Shown: positions 9,801-18,757 of the stretch, one piece after another
Layout of the letters: the number at the start of each line of letters is the position of its first letter
Numbering within the stretch: the stretch's first letter is position 1
Origin: an uncultured Sphingomonas sp.
Lineage (GTDB): Bacteria > Pseudomonadota > Alphaproteobacteria > Sphingomonadales > Sphingomonadaceae
Reading direction: 5' to 3'
Assembly (NCBI GenBank): GCA_913775975.1
Contig: CAJYLQ010000037.1
Location: 62,001 to 126,000 of the forward strand
DNA: 64,000 nucleotides
The notes under the pieces: model-generated
Seen by the model: only the letters and a program-made list of their open reading frames with translations
Databases searched by the model: none
Told to the model about the DNA's origin: nothing
Program-made: the position numbers and the translations under genes

Positions 9801-10177
9801 GCCTGCCGCAGGCCTGGGTATTCCAGATCCTGTTCGCCGCCGTCTCGCCGATCATCGATCTGGCGCTGGTCGTCTCGACGATCACGACCGTGCTGCGCAT
9901 CACCCAGCATGGCTGGGCGCAGACGCAGGGGGACGTCAGCCTGATGGCGCTGTACTGGGCGATTTTCACCGCCGTGGACGTCGTGTGCGGCTGGGTGGCA
10001 TACCGCCTCGACGGGGGCCGTGCGCGTTATCCGGCGCATCTGCTTGTCGCGCAGCGGCTGGTCTATCGCCAGATCATGTACTGGGTCGTGCTGCGCGCGA
10101 TCGCCTCGGCGATCGGCGGCTGGGTCGTCGGCTGGGGGCAGCTGGACCGCACCGGGCGCGTCACCACGCCGGGCTGA
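6872..10177 (+). CDS. GH18-like / NodB deacetylase / GT2 fusion polysaccharide enzyme
   Basis: 1101 aa three-part membrane protein. An N-terminal helix is followed by a YaaH/GH18-like barrel (about 85-390) with GLVMDFES supplying the DxE catalytic pair; then a NodB-type polysaccharide deacetylase domain (about 450-660) with TFDDGPDGD and GNHSYTHPN; then, after more membrane helices, a processive family 2 glycosyltransferase (about 715-1000) with DDGSRDRT, LDADTQFE, EDQDL and QRYRW. This joins in one chain the making, trimming and deacetylation of a beta-linked, probably N-acetylglucosamine-type, exopolysaccharide. The product is inferred. It may be a separate transcription unit, 134 bp after the VirJ-like gene. 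Confidence 0.85.
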   Translation: MRAPVFFDPTGRRGRWSKRIVAVLIGLVVVAALAFATTVLLVPPGKDLALPLRQPRAAALRGSPPRRGLNAWLPRKQSASPHTPLSVGFYVPGNDTSIASLRRHIGSLDWVVPATISVAGPNHAVSVEDDPRFARMIAALKASKRMPKILPMVQNYGNDNWDGAGAAALLRDRAASRAFATRLGAMVRDGHDAGLVMDFESLPPSAMRGYLLFLRDLRAALPVGSQIALTVPAGDASWPLAAFSRVADRVIFMAYDQHWQGGSPGPIAAQDWFVKEVAAARRAIGPDKLVVALGSYAYDWHGGETDALTIEEAWLDAHDSSAKVVFDPVSGNAGFAFEDDGQHHSVWMLDAASSWNEMQALKHLGIDDVALWRLGSEDPGFWEDLRAFRTGGLPDLSHVPALLNTDVEGSGEILRITASPVDGRRRLSIDPHGLVRAEVYDQLPTPYVVRRAGGADPKRIALTFDDGPDGDWTPKILDVLEANRVPATFFVVGENALEHPALLNRIIASGGEIGNHSYTHPNMANSSPGATRLELNATQRLVEAYTGRAMTLFRAPYFGDAEPTTTDELLPALTAQQAGYTVVGLHVDPNDWQRPGADAIVRQVLDQVHRATPENTGNIVLLHDGGGDRSETVEALPRIIAALRAEGYHFVTASQLVGLPMDQAMPRVTGEDLLAVRIDVATFIVLAGIVMAIGWIFYVAIVLGVARAVIIAALAWWQSRRVRPEPPTFTPSVSVIIPAWNEERVIAASVARVLASDYPDLQVIVADDGSRDRTSAIVTEQFANDPRVTLLTLVNGGKAAALNRALLQATGEVVIALDADTQFEPLTIRRLARWFADPRIGAVAGDARVGNRVNIVTRWQAIEYITSQNLERRAFAGFDAITVVPGAVGAWRRAALDAVGGYPEDTLAEDQDLTIAVQRAGWRVTYDPRATAWTEAPESFKALAKQRYRWAFGTLQCLWKHRAILRTRKPAGLALVGLPQAWVFQILFAAVSPIIDLALVVSTITTVLRITQHGWAQTQGDVSLMALYWAIFTAVDVVCGWVAYRLDGGRARYPAHLLVAQRLVYRQIMYWVVLRAIASAIGGWVVGWGQLDRTGRVTTPG

Positions 10178-10187
10178 TCCAGATGCG

Positions 10188-10216
10188 TTGACTTGCCCGT
10201 TAGCGCTAACGATAAC
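10188..10216 (+). promoter_or_regulatory. sigma70-type promoter with LacI-type operator in its spacer
   Basis: TTGACT at 10188-10193 and GATAAC at 10211-10216 are separated by exactly 17 bp. The spacer holds the perfect 14-bp palindrome CGTTAGCGCTAACG (10198-10211). TTAGCGCTAA-type palindromes are typical operators of LacI-family sugar repressors. The site lies just upstream of two GH43 glycosidase genes, so it probably controls them by blocking RNA polymerase until a sugar inducer is present. No LacI gene is in the window. Confidence 0.7.
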
Positions 10217-10238
10217 ATGCGCAAAACGGGAGAGAATG

Positions 10239-11918
10239 ATGGCTGGCGAGGGATTGGGAGCGGCGTGGGCGCGGCTGCGGCTGGCGGCACTGGGCCTCTC
10301 GCTGGGTGTCACGCTGCCGGCGGCGGCCCAGACGGCAACCTTCGAGCGCTTCACCTATGACGGCCACGCGCAGGAGCGGGTGGCGGCGGGACCCGGCGAA
10401 TATCGCAACCCGATCCTGTCCGGCTATTATCCCGATCCGTCGGTGACGCGGGTGGGCGACACCTACTACCTCGTCAATTCCAGCTTCGCCCATTATCCGG
10501 GCCTGCCGGTGTTCCGCTCGACCGACCTCGTCAACTGGACGCAGATCGGCAATGCGATCGACCGGCCGGACCAGCTGACGCTGGCGGGGCGGGGGGCGTC
10601 GGAGGCGGTATTCGCGCCGGACATCTCGTGGCACGCGGGCACCTTCTACATCGTCAACACCTGCGTCCGCTGCGAGGGCAACTTCGTCATCACCGCGAAG
10701 GATCCGGCCGGCCCCTGGTCGAAACCGATCCTGCTGCCGTTCGAGGGGATCGACCCGTCCATCTACTGGGAAGGCGACCGCGCCTATATCGTCAACAACC
10801 GCGCGCCCGCCGAGCCGCCCCGGTACGAGGGGCATCGCGCGATCTGGATCCAGGAATATGACTGGCGCGCCGGCAAGATGGTCGGTGAGAGCACGCAGCT
10901 GATCAATGGCGGCGTCGACATCACGAAGAAGCCCGTCTGGATCGAGGGGCCGCACATCTTCCGCCACGATGGCTGGTATTATCTGACCGCGGCGGAGGGC
11001 GGGACGAGCGACAATCATTCGCAGGTCGTGTTCCGGTCGAAGGCGCTGCGCGGCCCCTATGTTTCCTATGCCGACAATCCCATCCTGACGCAGCGCGACC
11101 TGCCGGCGGGGCGCGCCAACCCGATCACCTCCGCGGGTCATGCCACATTGGTGCAGACGCAAAAGGGGGACTGGTGGGCGACCTTCCTCGCGACGCGGCC
11201 CTATGCCGAGGGCCAGTATAATATCGGCCGCGAAACCTTCCTGCTGCCGGTCACGTGGGCGGATGGCTGGCCGCACATCCTGCCGCGTGGGCAGGCGATC
11301 CCCTTCGTGGCGAAGCGGCCCGACCTGCCTGCCGGGCCCGCGCCGAAGCTGCCGACCAGCGGCGATTTCGCCTATGTCGACGAGTTCGATGGCGACCGGC
11401 TGGGGATGGCGTGGATCGGCCTGCGCGCGCCCGGCCAGCCGTTCGCGACGGTGGGCGGGGGCGTCTTGCGCCTGACCTCCGCCGCGCCGCTCGGCGATCG
11501 GCAGGGGACGCCCGCCTTTGTCGGCCGGCGCCAGCAGCATCATGTCGCGACCATCTCCACCACCGTGCGCTTCGTGCCGGGCAAGGATGGTGCGCGCGCC
11601 GGGCTGGCGGCGGTGCAGAGCGACGAATCGAACCTGTTCTTCGGCATCACCCGCATCGCCGGGCGACCGATGGTAGCACTCTACGCTCGCGACAAGGCGC
11701 CGGCGGAAACGCTGGTCGCCAGCGCGCCGATCGACCCGTCCGGCCCCGTCACGTTGACGATCCGCGCGACGGGCGGCACGATGGCGTTCGATTATGCCAC
11801 GCCCGGCACGCCGGTGCGGACGCTGAAGGCGGGCTTCGACGCGACGCTGCTCAGCACGAAGGCGGCGGGCGGCTTCGTGGGCACGGTCGTCGGCCCCTAT
11901 AGCTACACGCCGCGATGA
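10239..11918 (+). CDS. glycoside hydrolase family 43 protein (first)
   Basis: Exported glycosidase, about 559 aa, with signal peptide ending AAAQTAT. The five-bladed propeller begins with NPILSGYYPDPSV, which contains the conserved catalytic-base Asp of GH43, and a C-terminal beta-sandwich of the kind found in xylosidase/arabinofuranosidase subfamilies follows. It likely removes xylose or arabinose from plant hemicellulose oligosaccharides in the periplasm or outside. The track ORF is fused to another frame upstream; I chose the ATG at 10239 (or the adjacent ATG at 10236) after GGGAGAGA. The next gene overlaps by 4 bp. Confidence 0.85.
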   Translation: MAGEGLGAAWARLRLAALGLSLGVTLPAAAQTATFERFTYDGHAQERVAAGPGEYRNPILSGYYPDPSVTRVGDTYYLVNSSFAHYPGLPVFRSTDLVNWTQIGNAIDRPDQLTLAGRGASEAVFAPDISWHAGTFYIVNTCVRCEGNFVITAKDPAGPWSKPILLPFEGIDPSIYWEGDRAYIVNNRAPAEPPRYEGHRAIWIQEYDWRAGKMVGESTQLINGGVDITKKPVWIEGPHIFRHDGWYYLTAAEGGTSDNHSQVVFRSKALRGPYVSYADNPILTQRDLPAGRANPITSAGHATLVQTQKGDWWATFLATRPYAEGQYNIGRETFLLPVTWADGWPHILPRGQAIPFVAKRPDLPAGPAPKLPTSGDFAYVDEFDGDRLGMAWIGLRAPGQPFATVGGGVLRLTSAAPLGDRQGTPAFVGRRQQHHVATISTTVRFVPGKDGARAGLAAVQSDESNLFFGITRIAGRPMVALYARDKAPAETLVASAPIDPSGPVTLTIRATGGTMAFDYATPGTPVRTLKAGFDATLLSTKAAGGFVGTVVGPYSYTPR

Positions 11919-13468
11919 TGCGGCTGGCGATCCTGCCGCTGGTCCTCGCGCTCGGCGCGGCGGCGCCGGCCCCGCCCTGGCAATCGGACCAGGGGGATGG
12001 CCGCTACGCCAACCCGCCTCTCTACGCCGATTATCCGGACCCGGACATCATCCGGGTGGGGGCGGATTTCTATTTCATCACCACCACCTTCGCCAATGTC
12101 CCCGGCCTGACGCTGATGACGTCGAAGGACCTGGTGAACTGGCGGTTCGTCGGCCATGTGATCGACCGGCTGGAGGGGCGGCCGCAATACGATCTGAAGG
12201 ATGGCGGCGCGTATCGCAGCGGCATCTTCGCGCCCAGCCTGCGTCATCATGACGGCATGTTCTATGTCGCGGTGACGCCCGTCGGGGAGAATACGCGCAT
12301 TTACCGCGCGCGCGATCCACACGGCCCCTGGACGATGAACCGCCTGACGGAGCCGGCCTTCGACCCCGGCCTGTTTTTCGACACCGATGGCCGTGGCTAT
12401 ATCGCGACCTCGATCGGGTCGGACGGCACGATCACGCTGCTCAGCCTCAGCGCGGACCTGCGGCGTATCACCGACAAGCGCGTCATCTATTTCAACAAAG
12501 GTGCCGAGGGATCGAAGCTCGTCCGGCGGGGCGACTATTACTACCTGTTCAATGCCATTCCGTCGAAGCTGGCGCTCACCGTATCCCGTGCCAAGGCGCT
12601 GACGGGGCCATGGGAAACGCGGCCGCAGATCGACGATACCAGCGGCGGCCATCAGGGTGCGATCGTCGACCTGCCCGACGGACGCGACTTCGGCTTCGTC
12701 ATGGTCGATGCCGGGGCGGTCGGTCGGATGACCAATATCAGCCCGATCCACTGGCGGGACGGCTGGCCCGTCTGGGGGACGCCCGATGCGCCCGGCCGGG
12801 TGCCGACGCTCGCGTTGAAGCCGATCCAGGGCAAGCCGGTGACGCTGCTCCCCGCCTCCGACGACTTTGCTGCGCGGGAGCTGGGGATGCAGTGGCAGTG
12901 GAACCACAATCCGCTGCCCGATCGCTGGTCGCTGACCGCCCGGCCCGGCTTCCTGCGGCTGAACGCGGCGCCGGGGGCGGATATCTGGACGGCGCGCAAC
13001 ACGCTGATCCAGAAGGGGCAGGGCCCCGCCAGCCGTGGAGAGGTATCGATCGACGCCGCCGGCATCCGGCCGGGCGACCAGTGCGGCTTCGGCACGTTCG
13101 GCAAGCATAATGGCCATATCGCGATCGGGCGCGACGCGGGGGGCCGGCTGACGCTGACGATGCGCGTCGTCACCGATGTGGCGGACGGCAAGACGACGCG
13201 GCGGACCGAGGATGTCCGCATCGCCGCGCGGCCGGTGGCGGGATCGCGCCTGTTCCTGCGCACCGACATGGACTTTCGCGCCGGTATGGGCCGGGTCGCC
13301 TATAGCGTGGACGGACGCAGCTGGGCCGGCATGGGCGGCGAGTTCCCCATCGCCTATGACTGGCGCACGGGCACGTTTCAGGGGCCGCAATATGCGCTGT
13401 TCTGCTACAATCCGGCCGGCACCGGCGGGCGGATGGACGTCGACTGGTTCCGCCTGAGCCGGCCGTGA
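11915..13468 (+). CDS. glycoside hydrolase family 43 protein (second)
   Basis: 517 aa exported glycosidase with a short signal peptide (LAILPLVLALGAAAP). The propeller start NPPLYADYPDPDII carries the catalytic-base Asp of GH43, with APSLRHHDGMFYVAV and other blade motifs following and a C-terminal sandwich domain. Its ATG overlaps the stop of the first GH43 gene (ATGA), so both are made from the promoter at 10188. The two enzymes are related but clearly different, suggesting cleavage of different linkages in the same xylan or arabinan side chains. Exact substrate not determinable here. Confidence 0.87.
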   Translation: MMRLAILPLVLALGAAAPAPPWQSDQGDGRYANPPLYADYPDPDIIRVGADFYFITTTFANVPGLTLMTSKDLVNWRFVGHVIDRLEGRPQYDLKDGGAYRSGIFAPSLRHHDGMFYVAVTPVGENTRIYRARDPHGPWTMNRLTEPAFDPGLFFDTDGRGYIATSIGSDGTITLLSLSADLRRITDKRVIYFNKGAEGSKLVRRGDYYYLFNAIPSKLALTVSRAKALTGPWETRPQIDDTSGGHQGAIVDLPDGRDFGFVMVDAGAVGRMTNISPIHWRDGWPVWGTPDAPGRVPTLALKPIQGKPVTLLPASDDFAARELGMQWQWNHNPLPDRWSLTARPGFLRLNAAPGADIWTARNTLIQKGQGPASRGEVSIDAAGIRPGDQCGFGTFGKHNGHIAIGRDAGGRLTLTMRVVTDVADGKTTRRTEDVRIAARPVAGSRLFLRTDMDFRAGMGRVAYSVDGRSWAGMGGEFPIAYDWRTGTFQGPQYALFCYNPAGTGGRMDVDWFRLSRP

Positions 13469-13475
13469 TCGCCCC

Positions 13476-15548
13476 TCAGCCCGTCACCCGGACCGATACA
13501 CGCACCGTGCGCGGGGCGCCGGGATAGATCCAGAGGGGGCTGTAGGAGCTGAGCGCATATCGCGCGTCGAACAGGTTGTCCGCCTCCGCCCGCAACGTCA
13601 GTCGTGGCGACAGCGCATATTCCACCGCCGCCTTCACCTTGACATAGGCGGGCAGGACCAATCCGCTGGCATCGACCGCGCCGGCCCGGTCGCCGACATA
13701 ATTGAGGCCGCCGCTGACCGACAGGCCCCGCCCGCCGGCATCGAGGAACCGGCCAAGCGCGAAAAGCGTGCCGCTATGCGCGGGGACGTTCAGAACGCGG
13801 TTCGTGGCGAATTTCGTGTCGTCGGCGCGGGCGTGCGTCCACGCATAGTTGGCGACGATCTGCCAGTGTGGAGCGACCGTCACCGCCGCATCCGCCTCGA
13901 TCCCATGACTTTTCAGGCTGCCGATCGGGGCGAGGAAGTTGGGATCGACCGGGTCGTTGGTCAGGATGCCCTGCTTCTTCACCCCGAACCACGTCACGGC
14001 AAGGTCGATGCGCGGCCAGCGGCCCGCAACGCCCAGTTCATATCCCTTGCCCTCCTCGGGTGCGAAGCCCTGGCCCTGCCGGTCGGTGCCCGAGTTGAGG
14101 ATGAAGCTTTCCCCCCAGCTGCCGTGCAGCGCGACCGTTTCGGTCACGGCATAGCGGGCGGCGGCGCGGAACTTGACGGGCTGGTCGACCCGGCGGCCGG
14201 TCTGGCCGGTCCGGTTGTTCAGGATGCGCTGGCGATAGGCGTCCAGCCGCACGCCGCCCGACAGCGTCAGCCGGTCGGTCGCCTCCCACAGATCCTGTGC
14301 GTAGAGTGTGCCGGCCCAGCGCTTTTCTCGATTGTTGGTGAAGGGCAGCAGCGTCGGCGGCGTCTGGCCATAGACCGGGTTCAGCACATCGATCGCATAG
14401 GGCGCGGCGGCGCTGGGATTGCGACGCATCCACCGCTCTGCATAGTCGAGCGTGTACCCCTTGATCCCGATCGCGGGCCGGTGCCGGCCCAGCTGGCCGG
14501 ACAGCTCCAGCCGTGCCGAAAGGTCGTCGACCAGGAAGTCGCGCGAGCGCCGCTGCCGCCACAGCGTCGTGCCGCCGACCAGCCGCGACTGATCCGACGA
14601 AAAGCCCTTCAGCGATCCCGTCCGCCACGCGACGCCGCCGTCCAGCCGCCATGACCCGCCAAGGTCGAACAGGCCGGTCAGTTGATGGCGTTCGTTGCGG
14701 AACCGCGTCGTACCGTCATTGGGCTCACCGACGTAGCGGTTGCGCGGCACGGCGTTGGCATCGCCGTTGAGCGCCGGCACGCCCCGGTCAAACAGCGTGT
14801 CGAAGCGCGTGATCTCGCCGACATAGGTGATGCGCACGGCATCGCTGGGTCGCCATGTCAGCGATGGCGCGACGACGCGGCGTTGCAGGCCGACGAAGTC
14901 GCGCCAGCCATCCGAATCCTCCGCCGCCACGACGATGCGGCCCGCGATCGTGCGCGACAGCGGAACCGTGCCGTCCAGCTCCATCCGGCGCGTGTTGAAC
15001 GACCCGTAGAGGAAGGTCGCGCTGGCGGCCGGGACGAAGCCGGGCGTCTTGCTGACCAGATTCACCCGGCCGGCCGGGTCGATATCGCCGAACAACGCGC
15101 CTGCCGGGCCCTTCAGCAGCTCGATCCGCTCGGTCGTGGCGGGATCACGCGGGGGCGCCATGCCGCGATTGGCAAGGAAGCCGTCGACATAATATTCCGC
15201 GCCGCCATCGGGCGTGCCCAGGAACCCGCGGATGGCGAAATTGTCCATCACGCCGCCGCGATTGTTCTGATTGCTGACCCCGCTGACCAGTTCCAGCGCA
15301 TCCGACAGGCGATAGGCGCCGGCGGCGGTCAGGATATCCCGTTCGATCGAGCGGCTCGACTGCGACATCGTCTCGGTCGCGATGTCGGAGGAGATGGTTG
15401 CATCCGCGCTCGCGCGGCGCGTGCCCAGCACGACGATCTCGGTTTCGCCGTCACGCGGTTCGGTGGTGTCGGCCGGCTCCGCAGCGGCGGTCAAGGGCAG
15501 GGCGAGCAGCAACAGCGGGGCGGACAGCACCGGATGACGATGAAGCAC
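13476..15548 (-). CDS. TonB-dependent siderophore-type receptor
   Basis: Outer-membrane beta-barrel receptor with N-terminal plug. Visible features are a signal peptide (LLLLALPLTAAAEPAD), the plug motif ERIELLKGPAGALFG with NLVSKTP, many barrel strands, and a C-terminal end matching the siderophore receptor family (LFDARYALSS, final RVSVRVTG). It imports a ferric siderophore or similar ligand using TonB energy. The track starts at 15614, but that N-terminus precedes the signal peptide without a ribosome site; the GTG at 15548 gives a normal signal sequence. It is convergent with the GH43 operon, so a glycan ligand is possible but less likely from sequence. Confidence 0.87.
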   Translation of the reverse strand: MLHRHPVLSAPLLLLALPLTAAAEPADTTEPRDGETEIVVLGTRRASADATISSDIATETMSQSSRSIERDILTAAGAYRLSDALELVSGVSNQNNRGGVMDNFAIRGFLGTPDGGAEYYVDGFLANRGMAPPRDPATTERIELLKGPAGALFGDIDPAGRVNLVSKTPGFVPAASATFLYGSFNTRRMELDGTVPLSRTIAGRIVVAAEDSDGWRDFVGLQRRVVAPSLTWRPSDAVRITYVGEITRFDTLFDRGVPALNGDANAVPRNRYVGEPNDGTTRFRNERHQLTGLFDLGGSWRLDGGVAWRTGSLKGFSSDQSRLVGGTTLWRQRRSRDFLVDDLSARLELSGQLGRHRPAIGIKGYTLDYAERWMRRNPSAAAPYAIDVLNPVYGQTPPTLLPFTNNREKRWAGTLYAQDLWEATDRLTLSGGVRLDAYRQRILNNRTGQTGRRVDQPVKFRAAARYAVTETVALHGSWGESFILNSGTDRQGQGFAPEEGKGYELGVAGRWPRIDLAVTWFGVKKQGILTNDPVDPNFLAPIGSLKSHGIEADAAVTVAPHWQIVANYAWTHARADDTKFATNRVLNVPAHSGTLFALGRFLDAGGRGLSVSGGLNYVGDRAGAVDASGLVLPAYVKVKAAVEYALSPRLTLRAEADNLFDARYALSSYSPLWIYPGAPRTVRVSVRVTG

Positions 15549-15662
15549 GGATGACGATCCTGTTATGATGTATCGTCGCAACTGTCGGAACGCGGGTGCG
15601 GCGTCAATCCCCATTGGCGGTGTCGGAAGGGGTGGGCGGCGGTCGACCCGCCGCCCACGGAA

Positions 15663-16874
15663 TCAGTCGGTCGCCTTGCCTGACGGCGTGTTGACGCCCA
15701 TCGACTGCAGGTAGCGCTTCACGTTGCGCGCCGCCTGCCGCAGCCGCTGTTCGTTCTCCACCATCGCGATGCGGACGTACCCCTCGCCATTCTCGCCGTA
15801 CCCGACGCCCGGCGCGACCGCGACCTTCGCCTCCGTCAGCAATTGCTTGGAGAATTCCAGGCTGCCCAGATGACGCAGCGCCGGCGGCAGCGGCGCCCAG
15901 GCGAACATGCTGGCGGGCGGGGCGGGTATATCCCAGCCGGCGCGGCCGAAGCTTTCGACCAGCACGTCGCGGCGCTTGTGATAGAGCTGGCGGTTCTGCT
16001 CGACGATATCCTGTGGGCCGTTCAGCGCGGCGCAGGCGGCGGCCTGGATCGGCGTGAAGGCGCCATAGTCGAGATACGACTTCACCCGCGTCATCGCCGC
16101 GATCAGCCGCTTGTTGCCGACCGCGAAGCCGATCCGCCAGCCGGCCATCGAATAGGTCTTGGACAGGCTGGTGAATTCGATCGCGACGTCCTTGGCGCCG
16201 GGCACCTGCAGGATCGAGACGGTCGGCTTGCCGTCGAAATACAGCTCCGAATAGGCGAGGTCGGAGATGATCCAGACCTCGTTCTCCTTCGCCCAGGCGA
16301 CCAGCCGTTCGTAGAAGGCGAGGTCGACCGTCTCGGCGGTCGGGTTCGAGGGATAGTTGACCACCAGCACCGACGGGCGCGGGATGGTGAATTCCATCGC
16401 GCGCTGCAGGCTTTCGAAATAATGCTCATCCGGCGTCGTCGGCACCGCGCGGATCGTCGCGCCGGCGATGATGAAGCCGAAGGTGTGGATGGGATAGGAC
16501 GGGTTCGGCGCCAGCACGACGTCGCCCGGCGCGGTGATCGCGGTGGCGAGGCTGGCCAGCCCCTCCTTCGACCCCATGGTCACGACGACCTCCGTCTCCG
16601 GATCGACGTCGACGCCGAAGCGGCGGCCGTAATAGTTCGCCTGCGCACGCCGCAGGCCGGGAATCCCCTTCGACTGGGAATAGCCGTGCGCGGAGGGCTT
16701 GCTGGCGACCTCGACCAGCTTCTCGATGACGTGCGGCGGCGGCGGCAGGTCGGGATTGCCCATGCCAAGGTCGATGATGTCCTCGCCACCGCTGCGCGCC
16801 TGTGCCCGCATCGCGTTGACCTCCGCGATGACATAGGGCGGCAGACGCTTCATGCGGTAGAATTCGTCGGACAT
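15663..16874 (-). CDS. AlaC-like PLP aminotransferase
   Basis: 403 aa class I/II fold-type I aminotransferase in the cytoplasm. The PLP-binding lysine is in SLSKTYSMAGWRIGF, with NYPSNPTA and the phosphate-binding arginine region also present. Closest in overall sequence style to the alanine/glutamate-pyruvate transaminases (AlaC/AlaA group) rather than aspartate or LL-DAP aminotransferase, though LL-DAP-like activity cannot be excluded. It is divergent from phaC with about 120 bp between starts, which must contain both promoters. Confidence 0.85.
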   Translation of the reverse strand: MSDEFYRMKRLPPYVIAEVNAMRAQARSGGEDIIDLGMGNPDLPPPPHVIEKLVEVASKPSAHGYSQSKGIPGLRRAQANYYGRRFGVDVDPETEVVVTMGSKEGLASLATAITAPGDVVLAPNPSYPIHTFGFIIAGATIRAVPTTPDEHYFESLQRAMEFTIPRPSVLVVNYPSNPTAETVDLAFYERLVAWAKENEVWIISDLAYSELYFDGKPTVSILQVPGAKDVAIEFTSLSKTYSMAGWRIGFAVGNKRLIAAMTRVKSYLDYGAFTPIQAAACAALNGPQDIVEQNRQLYHKRRDVLVESFGRAGWDIPAPPASMFAWAPLPPALRHLGSLEFSKQLLTEAKVAVAPGVGYGENGEGYVRIAMVENEQRLRQAARNVKRYLQSMGVNTPSGKATD

Positions 16875-16998
16875 GGCTTCCTCTTCGCTGTCGCGTCGCC
16901 CATGTACGCCGTCCGGCGCGGACAGGCCAGTCCATCCCGGCGCTTCCGCTGACGGCCACGCTCCGCTAGGCTGGCGCTATCGATCCGAGGAGAGTGAC

Positions 16999-18747
16999 AT
17001 GGCCGCTTCAGCGCCCGACACCGACGCGCCAGCCCCTGATGCCGGCAGTGATCCGGCGGCCGCCATGCCCAGCCTCGAGGAGATGCAGCACTGGACCTGG
17101 GTGATGGGCCGGATGCAGCAGATGATGATGCAGCAGGGCCTGGCCGCACTGCCGACCGTGCCCGGCATCAACGATCCCGCGACGCTGGAGCGGCTGGACG
17201 ATTTCTGGACCGACAGCCTGAACCTGTGGCAGCGCTTCCTGACCCCGGCGGGGGACGGGGAGGCGGCCCCCGCTTCGCCGCCGCCCGACCGCCGGTTCCG
17301 CGCGGATGCGTGGCGTGAACCGGCGTTCGACATGATCCGCCAGAGCTACGTGATGATCGCCGATCATATGCTGCGCGGCGTCGACGCGGTTGAGGGGATC
17401 GATCCGAAGCAGAAGGAGCAGCTGCGCTTCGCCACCCAGACGCTCGTCGATGCGATGAGCCCCACGAACTTCCCCTGGACCAACCCGGAAGTGATCGCCC
17501 GCACCGTCGAAACGCGCGGCGAGAACCTGATGAAGGGCCTTCAGCACATGATGGCCGACATGGGCCGGGGCCAGCTGACGCATACCGATGGCAACGTGTT
17601 CGAGGTCGGCCGCAACCTCGCCACCACGCCGGGCCAGGTCGTCAAGCGGACCGAGCTGTACGAACTGATCCAGTACGCGCCCGCCACGGAAACGGTGTTC
17701 GCCACGCCGCTGGTGATCTTCCCGCCCTGGATCAACCGCTTCTACATCCTCGACCTGACGCCGGAAAAGAGCTTCATCCGCTGGGCGGTGGAGCAGGGCC
17801 TGACCGTATTCATGGTCTCGTGGCGATCGGCGGATGCGTCGATGAAGGATGTGACGTGGGACGATTATGTCCGCGCGCAGATCGACGCGGTGGAGACGGT
17901 GCGCGCGCTGCTCGACGTACCGTCCGTCCATACCATCGGTTATTGCGTCGCGGGGACGACGCTGGCGGCGACGCTGGCGGTGCTCGCCGCGCAGGATCGG
18001 GCCGAGGCGGTGGCCAGCGCGACCTTCTTCACCGCGCAGGTCGATTTCGCCGATGCCGGCGACCTCAAGCATTTCGTCGATGACGAACAGCTGAAGATGC
18101 TAGCCACGCTGTCGCCGGAGGGGTTCCTGGACGGGCGGTACATGGCCGCGACGTTCAACCTGCTGCGCGGGCGCGACCTGATCTGGAACTACGTCACCAA
18201 CAACTACCTGCTGGGCAAGGATTATGCGCCGTTCGATCTGCTCCACTGGAACGGCGACACGACGAACCTGCCGTCGAAATGGCACCTGTCGTACCTGACC
18301 GACCTGTATCGCGACAATCTGCTGGTCCGGCCGGGCGCGCTCAGCATCGACGGTACGCCGCTCGACCTGACGCGTGTCACCACCCCCGCCTATGTCCAGG
18401 CCGGGCGCGAGGATCATATCGCGCCGGCGGAAAGCGTGTGGAAGGTGACCGGCCAATTCACCGGCCCGCTGCGCTTCATACTGGCGGGATCGGGGCACAT
18501 CGCCGGCGTCGTCAATCCGCCGTCGCTGGGCAAATACCAGTATTGGACGAACGAATCGGGTGCCGGTTCGCTCGCGGAATTCATCGCGGGCGCGACCGAG
18601 ACGAAGGGCAGCTGGTGGCCGGATTGGCTGGCCTGGATTGCCGCCCGGTCAGGCGAGCGCATAGCCGCCGACGGGGCGCGCCAGCCGGGGGAGGGCGCCT
18701 TGCCCGCCTTGTGCCCAGCGCCGGGAGACTATGTTCGCACGCGTTGA
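16999..18747 (+). CDS. phaC: class I polyhydroxyalkanoate synthase
   Basis: 582 aa enzyme that polymerises 3-hydroxyacyl-CoA into PHA on the granule surface. The lipase-like box GYCVAGT carries the catalytic cysteine; the aspartate lies in GREDHIAPAES and the histidine in GSGHIAGVVNPP. An N-terminal region rich in Met and Gln (MGRMQQMMMQQG) precedes the alpha/beta hydrolase core, as in class I synthases that work without PhaE. The ATG at 16999 follows GAGGAGAG. A phasin gene lies 90 bp downstream. phaA and phaB are not in the window. Confidence 0.95.
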   Translation: MAASAPDTDAPAPDAGSDPAAAMPSLEEMQHWTWVMGRMQQMMMQQGLAALPTVPGINDPATLERLDDFWTDSLNLWQRFLTPAGDGEAAPASPPPDRRFRADAWREPAFDMIRQSYVMIADHMLRGVDAVEGIDPKQKEQLRFATQTLVDAMSPTNFPWTNPEVIARTVETRGENLMKGLQHMMADMGRGQLTHTDGNVFEVGRNLATTPGQVVKRTELYELIQYAPATETVFATPLVIFPPWINRFYILDLTPEKSFIRWAVEQGLTVFMVSWRSADASMKDVTWDDYVRAQIDAVETVRALLDVPSVHTIGYCVAGTTLAATLAVLAAQDRAEAVASATFFTAQVDFADAGDLKHFVDDEQLKMLATLSPEGFLDGRYMAATFNLLRGRDLIWNYVTNNYLLGKDYAPFDLLHWNGDTTNLPSKWHLSYLTDLYRDNLLVRPGALSIDGTPLDLTRVTTPAYVQAGREDHIAPAESVWKVTGQFTGPLRFILAGSGHIAGVVNPPSLGKYQYWTNESGAGSLAEFIAGATETKGSWWPDWLAWIAARSGERIAADGARQPGEGALPALCPAPGDYVRTR

Positions 18748-18757
18748 TTTGTCAGGT

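Noticed and set aside
10020-10238. N-terminal part of the 632-aa GH43 ORF
   Set aside because: It runs through the end of the fusion gene and the promoter; the signal peptide starts at 10239.
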